NCBI GenBank assembly: GCA_050633885.1
Contig: JBOEHK010000005.1
Coordinates: forward strand, 372,001 to 436,000
Reading direction: 5' to 3'
Origin: JAWSVE01 sp050633885
GTDB taxonomy: Bacteria > Pseudomonadota > Gammaproteobacteria > Pseudomonadales > Cellvibrionaceae
Length of the DNA stretch: 64,000 nucleotides
Part shown: piece by piece, positions 35,859-45,813 of the stretch
Layout of the letters: each line of letters begins with the position of its first letter
Position numbering within the stretch: the stretch's first letter is position 1
The notes under the pieces: generated by a model
What the model was told of the DNA's origin: nothing
The model's database searches: none
What the model saw: only the letters and a program-made list of their open reading frames with translations
Translations under genes and position numbers: made by a program

Positions 35859-38309
35859 TCAATCTTTATCGTTTGATTCTTTTGGATTCTCAATAAAACA
35901 TGGCGCTAATAACCAAACGCCAATGATACCAAGAAGAACAGTAATACCAAATTGATGTAAAACAGGTGTTTGGCTTAAGGCTAATAAACCAAAAGCTAAT
36001 AGTGTCGTGATAGCCGCCAGTGTCACAGCCACCCAAGTATGGATATTGCGTCGACTTTCTCTTAAGAAAATACTAGCATCCAAACCTATGCCCAAGACTA
36101 ACAATAAGGCCAACAGATTAAAAATGTTCACAACAAAGCCACCTGCCGCAAGAATGGCCAAAGCCATTAGGCTAGCAACAGCAGGAACAGCGACTATACG
36201 CCATACTTTAAAGCGATACCGGCTAAAAAGAATAAGGGCAACAATACCGTAAGCAATCATTAGCCATTTCAACAGCGATTGCCGATTACGTTCAAGCACA
36301 TGCGTGATCGAACTGACGCTATCAACAAATTGCAGACCTTTATCTAGCTGAGTTAATCGTTGTAAAGAATTCAACGATTTTGTATCGCTAATACCTGCTA
36401 AAGCAATAATCGAATAATAATGACTGTCTCGTTTCCCTATCCATAAATACTGCTGCAAGCCGCCAGCAGCACTATCGATCCATTCATCAATACTTAATCG
36501 ATTATCTTTTATTTGATGAAAAGCATCTTTCATTTTTAGTGACGACGATGGCGATTCAATGGCTTGAGCAAACTCATTCGCAAGCCCTTCACGGGAATAA
36601 ATAACATTTTCAGCAAACGTAGCATTCCTATTTTGGCGAGATAACGAAGGAACTAATTTTGAAACGGCATGGTAATCAGAGATTTTGTGTGCGGCCAAGA
36701 GATCATCAAGATCTTTTCTCAGATTTTCTTCCCTCTGCAAAAGCTGTTGTTCGCTATCACCAGTCACAACAAAATATTGAGCAGTATTAATTGATTGAGC
36801 CAAACGCTGAACATCTGCCTCTTCATCCAACATTGACTGAGGTGAAGTTTGCAGCTTTCGTAAATCGTCATCAAAATTTAAATCAACCGCTTGATAAATA
36901 CTCACAAGCACAATAAGAATTAAAGATATCCGCACTTTTTTATTGTCAATATTGGGCCACTTATTCAGCATCCATGTAGTCGTGCGAATAAATTTAGTTG
37001 ACTCTGATAACGATTCATCTTTGTGCCGCGGCAAAGGTAATCTAGGCAGCCAACACACGACTGTCATCCACGCACCAAATAAACCCAAGACTGAAAACAG
37101 CGCCATTTGACGCAAACCAGGAAAAGGAGAAATGCCTTGAGCCGCATAAGCAATTGCGCTAGAAATTAAACCCAGCGTAATACCGGGAAAAATTTTCAAA
37201 ATAGCACGGCATTTTTTATCTGAAGTAAAATCAAAAGTTTGTGCATCTTTAGTTGTACATAAATAATGCAAGGAATAATCAATAGCAACTCCCACTAATC
37301 CAGCACCAAACGCCAACGTAATTAAATGCAGCTCTTTAAACACCAACAAGCTGATAGTCAGCGCGAAGAGACAACCCGTTGCAATGGGAATAAAAGCGAC
37401 AATAACGTAACGAACACTGCGAAAAAAATACAACAACATTAACGCAATGCCAGCTAAAGAACCTAAGCCAATAGTTGAAACTTCACTCTGTGCCTGCCTT
37501 GCACCATGGGCCGCATGAAATAACATACCCGATTTCAAAATCCTACTACCGACCGGTAACCCTTCTTCCGCGTCTTGAATAACATTTTCGACAATTTTCT
37601 GGTATCTCATATTGAAAGGGTTATCTAAAAGATCAACCGTGATCAAGCGGAAAGTCACGCCTTCCACGCGTCTCGTTAGCCAACCATTTTGCAATTTGAA
37701 TTCAGTTTTTGGTACGGCAGATAACTGCCAATTAAAAAAAGTTTGTAGCGGATCTTCGATCAAACTAGGAGCAACCAATGTAGCCATTGGGCTATATAGT
37801 TTTGATAATGCATTTTTTACTAACGGATTTTTGTCTCTTTCGGTCGATACACTTTCAGCCTCAGTCCACTCCGTATAATATTGCTGATCATCACTTGACA
37901 CTAATACGTGCCGATATGGCTCAAAAAAGGTTTTAAATTTTTCTGTCTCAGCCTCAGACACTTGCCCGCGTACGACGTTAAACTCACCACTTCGTTCTAA
38001 TTGTTTCAAGAATAACGAAGCACCCTCCTCACCTATAGTTTTATTCTCATGACCAATCAGAAAGATTAAGGAATCTCTTGCTGTCGCCGTTAAGTGCTCT
38101 TTTGATATTTTTTCAGCCAGTGTTTGCTTTTGATCATCTTCTGGTAACAATGCCAATATGCTGGTATCAAATGTTCTTTCAGAAACAGTTGTGCTTACCG
38201 TCCAAACACCAGAGCCAACAATAATAAATAGCCACAAAATCGCCAGCCAAGGACGAAAAATTATCGCTTGTACTTTATGAATTAGATTAAGTGTGAATTG
38301 ATTATTCAT
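35859..38309 (-). CDS. MMPL/RND-family exporter of the APE cluster
   Basis: 816 residues with about 12 membrane helices and two large periplasmic loops (residues ~45-240 and ~460-640). Sterol-sensing-like motifs GAGLVGVAIDYSLHYL and LVLGIGLDASIFLRESRR are the conserved proton-relay helices. APE clusters carry such an MMPL protein, presumed to move the acylated pigment across the inner membrane. Overlaps the LolA-like gene by 8 bases. Confidence 0.88.
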   Translation of the reverse strand: MNNQFTLNLIHKVQAIIFRPWLAILWLFIIVGSGVWTVSTTVSERTFDTSILALLPEDDQKQTLAEKISKEHLTATARDSLIFLIGHENKTIGEEGASLFLKQLERSGEFNVVRGQVSEAETEKFKTFFEPYRHVLVSSDDQQYYTEWTEAESVSTERDKNPLVKNALSKLYSPMATLVAPSLIEDPLQTFFNWQLSAVPKTEFKLQNGWLTRRVEGVTFRLITVDLLDNPFNMRYQKIVENVIQDAEEGLPVGSRILKSGMLFHAAHGARQAQSEVSTIGLGSLAGIALMLLYFFRSVRYVIVAFIPIATGCLFALTISLLVFKELHLITLAFGAGLVGVAIDYSLHYLCTTKDAQTFDFTSDKKCRAILKIFPGITLGLISSAIAYAAQGISPFPGLRQMALFSVLGLFGAWMTVVCWLPRLPLPRHKDESLSESTKFIRTTTWMLNKWPNIDNKKVRISLILIVLVSIYQAVDLNFDDDLRKLQTSPQSMLDEEADVQRLAQSINTAQYFVVTGDSEQQLLQREENLRKDLDDLLAAHKISDYHAVSKLVPSLSRQNRNATFAENVIYSREGLANEFAQAIESPSSSLKMKDAFHQIKDNRLSIDEWIDSAAGGLQQYLWIGKRDSHYYSIIALAGISDTKSLNSLQRLTQLDKGLQFVDSVSSITHVLERNRQSLLKWLMIAYGIVALILFSRYRFKVWRIVAVPAVASLMALAILAAGGFVVNIFNLLALLLVLGIGLDASIFLRESRRNIHTWVAVTLAAITTLLAFGLLALSQTPVLHQFGITVLLGIIGVWLLAPCFIENPKESNDKD

Positions 38310-39012
38310 GATTGCTCAGCTGAGCATCAAAGAAAAATTTAATGCGTGTTTGATCGCTATTAGCCTCATACATGATGATTTGTTGAACTAGGCTATTGAT
38401 ATTTGACAAACTATCTAGATAACTAACAATAGTTTCTTTATCGTCAGTACCGGTAACTTTTTCTTCGCTTGCTACTGGGTTTAAAAGGATAGTCATTGAC
38501 GTAATGACGGATTGTAAATTTGCCTCTCGCGATTTTAATTCAACAACAATATTGCCTTGCCGTTTGATTGGCTTTTCTTCTCCTTCTTTCTTAGATAGAT
38601 CAGGCATGCGTATTTCAAAATAATCATCTAACACCTTCCAATTTGACGACAAAATAGCGGTGATAACTTCAGTTAAGGTCGACACTGCGGGCCGATCTGC
38701 CGAGATATTCCAAACTGTATCACCTTCCACATCCTGCCTGACTCCCTGACGATCAAACGTCAAGACACTTTCAATGGGGGAAAGTGTTTTCCAGATGAGA
38801 TGAGGACCAAAATCTTGATAAGAAAACTGAAAGGAGCCATGTGATTTTAATGGCTTGGGTAAAACACTAATAGATTTTTCTTGTGTAAATGTACCGGAAA
38901 AATCGTTATAGATAGTTGTACGCTGAGTCACTTGAGCGTGCGCATCACCATTAAATAACAGCGCAATACCAAAAAGAAAAGCGTACACATGAAAAGAAAA
39001 GAAACTATTCAT
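38302..39012 (-). CDS. LolA-like outer-membrane carrier protein
   Basis: 236 residues. Signal peptide cleaved after AHA (about residue 26); then the LolA fold start FSGTFTQEKSISVLPKPLKSHG and FQFSYQDFGPHLIWKT, with the long strand pattern of the half-barrel. In APE clusters this periplasmic protein is thought to shuttle the lipid product from the MMPL exporter toward the outer membrane. Overlaps both neighbours by 8 bases, so strongly coupled. Confidence 0.85.
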   Translation of the reverse strand: MNSFFSFHVYAFLFGIALLFNGDAHAQVTQRTTIYNDFSGTFTQEKSISVLPKPLKSHGSFQFSYQDFGPHLIWKTLSPIESVLTFDRQGVRQDVEGDTVWNISADRPAVSTLTEVITAILSSNWKVLDDYFEIRMPDLSKKEGEEKPIKRQGNIVVELKSREANLQSVITSMTILLNPVASEEKVTGTDDKETIVSYLDSLSNINSLVQQIIMYEANSDQTRIKFFFDAQLSNHE

Positions 39013-39430
39013 TAATAACGCCTAACTTTTCTAATAATATCATTGGCGATTCCATACACATATCATTTTTACTCATATCTACCGCCACTTGGATGGTATG
39101 TCCTTTCGTTGTTCTTTTTCCATTTTGGTCGTGAATTTCATAATCTACTTTCAACCGATTTTCCCATTCCACTACCGATGCAGTCACTGTCACAGTTTGA
39201 CCAAAGACAATTGAATTGGGATAACGAACACGCAAATCAATAACCGGCCACGCATAACCGGAAGCCTTCATTTGCTCATAGTTATAATCTAATTTATCAA
39301 ATAATGCGCAGCGAGCAATTTCAAAATACTTAACATAATGTCCATGCCAAGCAACGCCCATTAAGTCAACGTCATGAAAAGGAATCTTTATATCAATTGA
39401 CTCACTTAGCTGTTTTTGAATTTTTGTCAT
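39005..39430 (-). CDS. apeK: APE thioesterase (4-hydroxybenzoyl-CoA type)
   Basis: 141 residues, single hotdog fold. The HDVDLMGVAWHGHYVKYFEIAR region is the 4HBT active site, with Asp in the position of the catalytic acid and the HxxYxxxFE motif. ApeK-type thioesterases are found in APE clusters and probably edit or release chains. The gene follows the ammonia-lyase by 39 bp. Confidence 0.82.
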   Translation of the reverse strand: MTKIQKQLSESIDIKIPFHDVDLMGVAWHGHYVKYFEIARCALFDKLDYNYEQMKASGYAWPVIDLRVRYPNSIVFGQTVTVTASVVEWENRLKVDYEIHDQNGKRTTKGHTIQVAVDMSKNDMCMESPMILLEKLGVINE

Positions 39431-39469
39431 AGCTCACTCTAAACTAACAACCACTTTCTGCATAAATGA

Positions 39470-41017
39470 TTAATGGTTATTGTAAATTAACCATCTTTGA
39501 TTCTGGATAGTATCGATTACCTGTCGCAATTCAGCTTCAAGCGCTCGATCCTCTTCCACAAAAGCAGAAATAGATCTCACATTTTTTAATGTTGTATTGA
39601 TCTCATTGCCTATTACTTTTGTCGTTAATTCATTTTTCCGAATACGTAAATCCAAACCCTGACAACATGCCACCAGAACAGCAGCGGTCACTTGTTCAGT
39701 TAATTGTAAAACACGTAAACAATCTCGCGCTGCAATCGTTCCCATACTAACTTTGTCTTGATTATGACATTCGGTAGAACGTGAAAAAACACTGGCCGGC
39801 ATTGTAAGCTTTAACGCCTCCGCAGCCCAAGCGCTAGTGCCTATTTGCACCGCTTTAAAACCGTGATTAATTGCTGCACGCTCGCCTTGCGCACCGGATA
39901 AATTGGCAGGCAATCCATGATTAAATTTGGTATCCATCATCAATGCCATTTGCCGGTCTAAAAGATCGGCAATATTGGCAACTGTATTTTTAAGTGTATC
40001 CATTGCCAACGCAATATGGCCGCCATAAAAATGCCCACCATGCAAAACATGCTCACCTTCTCCATCAATGATGGGATTATCATTTGCACTATTCAATTCG
40101 TTTTCAATTAACTGCCGCACCCAAGGTAGCGTATCGGCCATCACCCCAATAACATGTGGAGCACAACGGAGCGAATAACGGTCTTGTAATCGCTCTGAAT
40201 TTCTCGGCGCCTCTCCCGTTTCTGATCCGGCTTCTAAATCATTTCGTAACCATTGGGCAATTTTCTGCTGCCCCGGATGAGGTTTTACACCAAAAAGAAT
40301 CTCGTTAAAGTGAGAAGGGTTACCATTAGTGGTCAGCATAGCCATTGCCGTTATACGAGTCGCTAATTGAGAAAGGTATTGTGCGCGATGAAACGCGATG
40401 CACGCAATCCCTGTCATAACTGCCGTTCCATTCATAATAGCTAAGCCTTCTTTCGGGCGCAGCTTGAGTGGCTGTATTTTCAATTCAGCAAAAACATCCG
40501 CTGTTTTTTGAACCGTATCGTTATAATATACCTCGCGCTCACCGCACAAAACAGCAGCAACATAAGATAAAGGCGTTAGATCACCACTTGCACCCACTGA
40601 ACCTTCGGAAGGAATCACAGGAACAATATCTTTTTCTATTAAACAAACCAACTGTTCCAACAATTCAATACTCACACCAGAAAAACCCTGACACAAAGAA
40701 ATTAAGCGAACGACCAACACCGCTCTGGCAATATCTTTGGATAGCACCTCCCCTAAACCGCATCCATGAAACGTGTATAAATGCTGTGGAAGCTCCTCTA
40801 CCAAATCAGCAGGAATCGATACTGTGCACGAATCACCATAGCCTGTAGTGACACCATAGATAACACCATCTTCAATTAAAAGATTATCCAAAAACTGGCT
40901 GCCCTTTCGAATTGTTTTAAGAAAGCCAGAATCATCACTTAGTTTTGATGGTGTATTTTTTAACGCGATAGCTATAACAGCTTCAATGTCTAATTTATTA
41001 TTATCAAATATAATCAT
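39470..41017 (-). CDS. Aromatic amino-acid ammonia-lyase (HAL/TAL/PAL family)
   Basis: 515 residues, the normal length. YGVTTGYGDS starts the active site; the Ala143-Ser144-Gly145 triad in SVGASGDLTPLSYV gives the MIO cofactor; NDNPIID and the helix-rich C-terminus are typical. At the selectivity position the sequence is LYTFHGCG: Phe replaces the Ser of histidase while His is kept, so tyrosine, phenylalanine or histidine use cannot be decided. In pigment clusters this enzyme may make a cinnamate or coumarate starter from an aromatic amino acid. ATG 41017 chosen; a TTG at 41062 is also in frame. Confidence 0.88.
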   Translation of the reverse strand: MIIFDNNKLDIEAVIAIALKNTPSKLSDDSGFLKTIRKGSQFLDNLLIEDGVIYGVTTGYGDSCTVSIPADLVEELPQHLYTFHGCGLGEVLSKDIARAVLVVRLISLCQGFSGVSIELLEQLVCLIEKDIVPVIPSEGSVGASGDLTPLSYVAAVLCGEREVYYNDTVQKTADVFAELKIQPLKLRPKEGLAIMNGTAVMTGIACIAFHRAQYLSQLATRITAMAMLTTNGNPSHFNEILFGVKPHPGQQKIAQWLRNDLEAGSETGEAPRNSERLQDRYSLRCAPHVIGVMADTLPWVRQLIENELNSANDNPIIDGEGEHVLHGGHFYGGHIALAMDTLKNTVANIADLLDRQMALMMDTKFNHGLPANLSGAQGERAAINHGFKAVQIGTSAWAAEALKLTMPASVFSRSTECHNQDKVSMGTIAARDCLRVLQLTEQVTAAVLVACCQGLDLRIRKNELTTKVIGNEINTTLKNVRSISAFVEEDRALEAELRQVIDTIQNQRWLIYNNH

Positions 41018-41049
41018 TAACTTATTTATTCCTGAAGAATTTTTGGATA

Positions 41050-41970
41050 TTATTTTTTCCAAAAATCGTAAAAATTAAACCACTGCATGGGGTAGCGTAA
41101 CGTTAACTCTTCCAACATGCTGGCATACTTTTGAACCCAGACTGTTAGCTCTTCATCTCTCGTCTTTCTATTAAGAGTAATTTTATCCGCTAACTTTCTA
41201 ATAATAATTTTATAGTTGTCGCCATCTCTCACACAAAATAAGGTATACACCGGACATTTTAAAATCGAGGCCAAAATATAAGGGCCTTGTGGAAAACAAG
41301 CCTTCTCGCCCAAAAAATTTACGACGCTATGGCGACCGCCGCCAGTTACCGGTGTACGGTCGCCAGCAATCACGACGGACTCTCCTGCATGTATTTTTTC
41401 ATTCAACATCACAGCAGTTGCAGGCGATGTATCCGTTACTTGCATTAAATTAAGCGCGCTATTTTTATCAAGTTCTTTCAAAATTTTGTTAAATTTTTCC
41501 GCGTGCTTTGTATGAACCAGTATATTTAATTTAACCTGTTTATGAGTATCAGCAACAACTCGAGACACCTCAACATTACCAAGATGTGAAGCGATAACAA
41601 CAGCACCTTTGCCGCTGCTGATAAGCTCTATAAACGACTCTCTTCCCTCATAATTGACACCAGCAATATTGATACCACCAGACCACACTGATAGCTTGTC
41701 GAGTATCCCACTACCAAAAGACATAAAATGACGAAGACTTAGCAGCAAAACTCGTTTTTTAGGGGGAATAGCACCAATTTTTTGACAGCGACGAATAAAA
41801 TCAAAGGATGCTTTTCTCGCAATAGGTTTAGCACATAGGTAATAACAAATGGCAGGAAATAAAAAAACTGTAAATACTCTTCGCCCCAAAAATTTGTAGA
41901 CAAGAAATAAAAATTTTATTCCCCATACACTACTGGACTCTTCTATGTCAGACCACGTCTTACTTGGCAT
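41050..41970 (-). CDS. LpxL/HtrB-like acyltransferase of the APE cluster
   Basis: 306 residues. Hydrophobic segment near residues 17-50, then the acyltransferase site ASHLGNVEVSR (His with acidic Glu six on), GDRTPV and NFLGEKACFPQGPYILA. This is the lauroyl-transferase type used with lipids and found in APE clusters, likely adding or moving an acyl chain on the lipid anchor. Starts at ATG 41970, overlapping the glycosyltransferase TGA by one base. Confidence 0.83.
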   Translation of the reverse strand: MPSKTWSDIEESSSVWGIKFLFLVYKFLGRRVFTVFLFPAICYYLCAKPIARKASFDFIRRCQKIGAIPPKKRVLLLSLRHFMSFGSGILDKLSVWSGGINIAGVNYEGRESFIELISSGKGAVVIASHLGNVEVSRVVADTHKQVKLNILVHTKHAEKFNKILKELDKNSALNLMQVTDTSPATAVMLNEKIHAGESVVIAGDRTPVTGGGRHSVVNFLGEKACFPQGPYILASILKCPVYTLFCVRDGDNYKIIIRKLADKITLNRKTRDEELTVWVQKYASMLEELTLRYPMQWFNFYDFWKK

Positions 41971-42788
41971 CAAATTTCATCCTGACTTATCGATAATTCT
42001 TCTTTCCCGAACTGCCGAGAAACCAAACGGCTAATCAACTTCGGCGAGCGCAATAACATACCGAAAAATAATCGAGTATGCATTTTTGTAATCAAGTAAT
42101 TATCTTTCCACAAAGCGAAATGTGATACTCCGTCAAGAGGGTAACTTACTTTCGTCGGGACATTAAGAACTCTTCCTAATCGCCAGTGCCATCTCACTAA
42201 AATCTCAGGATCGAAATCCATTCTGTTTCCCGTGAATTCTTCATCAAGAATTCCACATGTTTTTTCCACAGGGTAAACTCGAAACCCACACATCGAGTCT
42301 TTAATCGACAAAGACAGTGTATTGATATGAATCCACACGTGTGTCAAATAACGGCTATAAAAACGTAAGGCGGGAACCGTTTCATCATAAAGTGGACAGC
42401 CAGCAATCAGAACGTCAGGATATTTTTTCGCTAATGACAAAAACTTTTCCACATCGCTAATAGCATGTTGGCCATCTGCATCTATTTGCAACCCATGGGT
42501 ATAGTTTTTGGCAAGCGCATCACGAAGACCCGCTTTTACAGCACCGCCCTTCCCTAAATTTTGAACCAACGACACTAAACTGACATGCTGATACTGGCTT
42601 GACAGTTCTTCAAGCACAAGACGACATACCGAAGTGCTACCGTCATCCACTAAAATAATCGGCAATTCAAAACGTAATAATTGTTTAACGATCACGCCGA
42701 CTGCTTTTTCATGGTTATAAACAGGAATAATAATGACAGGCCGCCAATCATTTTCACTTCTGTTATTGTCAGCAATAGATTGAGACAT
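41970..42788 (-). CDS. Family 2 glycosyltransferase of the APE cluster
   Basis: 272 residues. IIIPVYNHEKAVGVIVKQL, VDDGSTS, GKGGAVKAGL and the DXD-like DADGQH are typical of DPM1/GT2 enzymes, and GNRMDFDPEILVRWHW is a second conserved part. It likely puts a sugar on the lipid carrier of the polyene. ATG 42788 is chosen, with GAGGG upstream; an earlier ATG at 42851 would overlap the dehydratase by 56 bases. Confidence 0.85.
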   Translation of the reverse strand: MSQSIADNNRSENDWRPVIIIPVYNHEKAVGVIVKQLLRFELPIILVDDGSTSVCRLVLEELSSQYQHVSLVSLVQNLGKGGAVKAGLRDALAKNYTHGLQIDADGQHAISDVEKFLSLAKKYPDVLIAGCPLYDETVPALRFYSRYLTHVWIHINTLSLSIKDSMCGFRVYPVEKTCGILDEEFTGNRMDFDPEILVRWHWRLGRVLNVPTKVSYPLDGVSHFALWKDNYLITKMHTRLFFGMLLRSPKLISRLVSRQFGKEELSISQDEI

Positions 42789-42795
42789 AATGCCC

Positions 42796-43173
42796 TCAAG
42801 TATCCTCAGCAGTCGAAAAAATAATACGGCCACTAGAATGCGGCCCTGCATCAGAAAAATATTTAAAATGCAGTTTTTGCTTATCTCTATCGTACTTCAG
42901 CTCTAAATTAAATTGCTGACCTGCTTTAATGACATTTTGAAATTTTACCGCTTCCATACCGCTAAAATCACCTGAGACATGCAAATTATTTTTCCCGTAA
43001 AACACTGCCCAATCTAATTGCACAACACCCGGCAAAATAGCTGCTTGATCAAAGTGTCCATCAAAATACATTAAATCATCATCAGTCTTCATCAAGTAGA
43101 CGACGACATCTGCAGAAGCGGTTCCCTCACCTACCTCCTGCTCTAAAATTGTAGGGTATTTTTTTTGAGTCAT
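42796..43173 (-). CDS. apeI: APE dehydratase subunit (ApeI type)
   Basis: 125 residues, hotdog fold. YFDGHFDQAAILPGVVQLDWA is the FabZ-like active region with the catalytic His in GHF; the ILPGVVQLDW pattern is characteristic of ApeI/dehydratase-like proteins of APE clusters. It pairs with ApeP. Overlaps the ligase gene by 4 bases. Confidence 0.82.
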   Translation of the reverse strand: MTQKKYPTILEQEVGEGTASADVVVYLMKTDDDLMYFDGHFDQAAILPGVVQLDWAVFYGKNNLHVSGDFSGMEAVKFQNVIKAGQQFNLELKYDRDKQKLHFKYFSDAGPHSSGRIIFSTAEDT

Positions 43174-44669
43174 TTATTTTCGCCGCTTTTACTTTTGCCA
43201 CTACCATCGCCACTTGAAAAAAGATCGAGTAAACTTTTTTGCGTCACTTTTCCTTGAGTGTTAAAAGGAAGCTTCTCGACAAATCTCCATCGTCTAGGTA
43301 AAACTGGTCGCTCAAAAAAATTCAGTAAATATGCCTGAATACGTTTATTGAATTGAAAGCGCGTAGTATGCCGAAACGCACCATTCCCAAGAGCAGACAA
43401 TACCGCAACAACGCCGATTTCGGTTCGGTTTCCAGAAAGGAGAACCGCACGAGCATCCTCGATCCATTCATGTTCTTTAAGTTTTCTCTCCATCTCACTG
43501 ATAGATACGCGCTTTCCCTCAACTTTGACAATATTATCTATTCGACCCAATAACTGGAACTCATCGGATCCTTGATCAAATTGTACTTTATCGCTCGTAA
43601 CGTACCACTCACCCTCTTCTTGAGTCGGCAAATAAGGTGATCTAATTTGCAAGCATCGAGAATTTGTTTCAATTGACACATCAATTCCTTGAAAAGGTTT
43701 CCACCGTACATCACGATCTTTTTCTTGCTGACGCCAAGCAATACCACCAGTCTCTGAACTACCAAAGACCTCGATAGGAGAAAAACCAAATTGCTTTTTT
43801 GCATCTACGCTCGCCACTGTTGGCAATGGCGCGCCCGAGCTAAATACCGCCTGACAGCTTTTTTTAATTTCCAACCATTGGGAGTTTTGGGGTATTCGCG
43901 ATAAATGCGTCGGACTTGATATCACAACCATTTTTTTAATATTGGTTGCTCGTCTTTCGATGTCTTCAAAAAATTCACACAAATCATTATCAAAAACATT
44001 CCCTTCAGCCAGCGGCCATAATGCTCGAAATAGCAATCCATAAATATGGTGATGACTAACAGTTGAGAACACGACCGCTTCTTTCCCGTTCGATTCCCAC
44101 AACAAATGAATATTATCAATCTCTTCCGTCAGCTGCGAAAGCGACTTGGGAATTAATTCAGGCTCTCCAGAGGAACCTGATGTAAACACTTGGAGCACGA
44201 TGGCATTGATATCAAGAACTGTATCCAATGCGCTCTTATTGTCAGAAGATATATCTAAAGGATCGATGCTTACAGATCTTTTTATATCAGATAACCCCGC
44301 ATAGCACTTTTTATCCAACCGATCGCTCGACATCTCATTGGTTGCGTCATCGGCAAGATTAGGAAAATCGCCAACAAAAAGCTCAACATACTTCCCAATA
44401 TCATCGATTACAGCAGGCTGATTTGAACCAGGTACACAAGCAATCTTATTGGCTCCCCAAAGCGCAAATAAAAGTACTAAAAATTCATAGGTATCATCTG
44501 TATACAAAGCCCATGTTTTTTCTTCTCGACTTGAGAAAAAATGCTGCGCTTGTTTTACATCCAAGAGCCAGTCGCCCCAATTTTTATTTTCTTTCGCAAC
44601 ACATGCTACTGGCGTTTCGATCTCGCGAAGGGTATTTAATAAATTATTTATTGGAATATATTCAGCCAT
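43170..44669 (-). CDS. apeH: APE acyl-activating ligase (AMP-binding)
   Basis: 499 residues. FTSGSSGEPELIPKS is the adenylation P-loop (motif A3-like), EVFGSSETGG the acceptor loop, WYVTSDKVQF and LGRIDNIVKVEGKRVS the hinge, and FNTQGKVTQKSL the C-terminal Lys region. It probably activates the aryl starter acid for transfer to an ACP. Overlaps the membrane protein gene by 8 bases. Confidence 0.85.
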   Translation of the reverse strand: MAEYIPINNLLNTLREIETPVACVAKENKNWGDWLLDVKQAQHFFSSREEKTWALYTDDTYEFLVLLFALWGANKIACVPGSNQPAVIDDIGKYVELFVGDFPNLADDATNEMSSDRLDKKCYAGLSDIKRSVSIDPLDISSDNKSALDTVLDINAIVLQVFTSGSSGEPELIPKSLSQLTEEIDNIHLLWESNGKEAVVFSTVSHHHIYGLLFRALWPLAEGNVFDNDLCEFFEDIERRATNIKKMVVISSPTHLSRIPQNSQWLEIKKSCQAVFSSGAPLPTVASVDAKKQFGFSPIEVFGSSETGGIAWRQQEKDRDVRWKPFQGIDVSIETNSRCLQIRSPYLPTQEEGEWYVTSDKVQFDQGSDEFQLLGRIDNIVKVEGKRVSISEMERKLKEHEWIEDARAVLLSGNRTEIGVVAVLSALGNGAFRHTTRFQFNKRIQAYLLNFFERPVLPRRWRFVEKLPFNTQGKVTQKSLLDLFSSGDGSGKSKSGENK

Positions 44670-45285
44670 GTATTTTTTTGATTACCCGCTGCCTCACCAA
44701 CCACTCAACCACAAACAAAACACCTATCATTAGATATGAAACAATCCCATTATATAAAGTCCATATTTTATCACTCCCCCAAAAAGCCAATCCTAAAGCA
44801 GTCAGCCCATTCACCACAAAGAAGCAACACCAAACTATGGTTACTTTTCCCATATATTTTTTAACATCTGGTAATATTTCATCACTGTCCGGAGATACTT
44901 TTATCTCCTCTAGCATGGCGGGCTTTAATCGTGCAAATCGCTCTATCATTGTTGGAGGCTGTTTAAGGCTCCAACAGAATAATATTAAAAAGCTGGTATT
45001 TATTAGCACTGGGTAGAATTTTAAACCTAAACCACTATTTGATATCCAGACCCACACGCATAACACCCCCAACAAAGGAATCCACACCCAATGATTCAAA
45101 GGGGAATTTTTAAGCGTTAGAAATCGAATACCAACAATAGCAATTAAGATTAGAATTAATGTGCGCGGATCAAAATGTTGCAATCCAAAATAAATTGCAA
45201 ACGGATATAGTAACGTGACAGCAATAGCTGCTAGATTGAGCAACACGGCTGTTTTGTTTTTTTTATGCGGGACTTGCTGTTCCAC
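44662..45285 (-). CDS. APE cluster membrane protein (COG4648-like)
   Basis: 207 residues with about five or six membrane helices and a charged loop (KVSPDSDEILPDVKKYMGKVT). Such a membrane protein lies between the ACP genes and the ligase in known APE clusters. GTG start overlaps the ACP stop by one base (TAGTG). Its function is unknown; it may anchor the pathway to the membrane. Confidence 0.75.
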   Translation of the reverse strand: MEQQVPHKKNKTAVLLNLAAIAVTLLYPFAIYFGLQHFDPRTLILILIAIVGIRFLTLKNSPLNHWVWIPLLGVLCVWVWISNSGLGLKFYPVLINTSFLILFCWSLKQPPTMIERFARLKPAMLEEIKVSPDSDEILPDVKKYMGKVTIVWCCFFVVNGLTALGLAFWGSDKIWTLYNGIVSYLMIGVLFVVEWLVRQRVIKKIHG

Positions 45286-45533
45286 TAGTCATTCAGTAAC
45301 TTTGATACGGCATCAACAACATCGCCGACCGTTCTAACTGCTTTAAAATCATCCGGTTTAATTTTTTTCCCGGTAATTTTTTTGAGTTCTACCACCATAT
45401 CAACTGCATCGATACTATCGATATCAAGATCGCTGTATAGATTTGACTCTAAAGAAACATTAGCCGGATCGACCTCGAACAAATCTTGTAGCATCGTTTT
45501 TATTTGTAAAAAAATTTCGTCTTCTGTACTCAT
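45285..45533 (-). CDS. Acyl carrier protein 2 of the APE cluster
   Basis: 82 residues. Acidic four-helix carrier with the phosphopantetheine Ser in SDLDIDSIDAVDMVVEL. It is one of the two ACPs in this cluster. The ATG at 45533 has GGA nine bases upstream; an ATG at 45542 is also possible. Confidence 0.88.
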   Translation of the reverse strand: MSTEDEIFLQIKTMLQDLFEVDPANVSLESNLYSDLDIDSIDAVDMVVELKKITGKKIKPDDFKAVRTVGDVVDAVSKLLND

Positions 45534-45558
45534 GTTCAACATTCCATATGTTTTTATA

Positions 45559-45813
45559 TTATTGGTTGGCTGTGACGAATGCAGCTAACGTCTTTACGCT
45601 CGCAAAATGTTTCTTAGTATCTTCCGAATCCGCCTCCAACTTCACGCCATATTTTTTTTGTAACGCCAAGCCCAACTCCAACGCATCAATAGAATCCAAT
45701 CCCAACCCCTCGATAAACAACGGTTCGTTTGTTTCAATATCCTCTACAGTTACATCTTCTAAATCTAATGCGTCTATTATCATTTCTTTTAATTCGTGCT
45801 CTAAATCGCTCAT
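45559..45813 (-). CDS. Acyl carrier protein 1 of the APE cluster
   Basis: 84 residues. Carrier protein with GLGLDSIDALELGLAL; Ser41 is the phosphopantetheine site. Overlaps the acyltransferase gene upstream by the four-base ATGA. Two ACPs are normal for APE systems, usually with different partners (starter and elongation). Confidence 0.88.
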   Translation of the reverse strand: MSDLEHELKEMIIDALDLEDVTVEDIETNEPLFIEGLGLDSIDALELGLALQKKYGVKLEADSEDTKKHFASVKTLAAFVTANQ

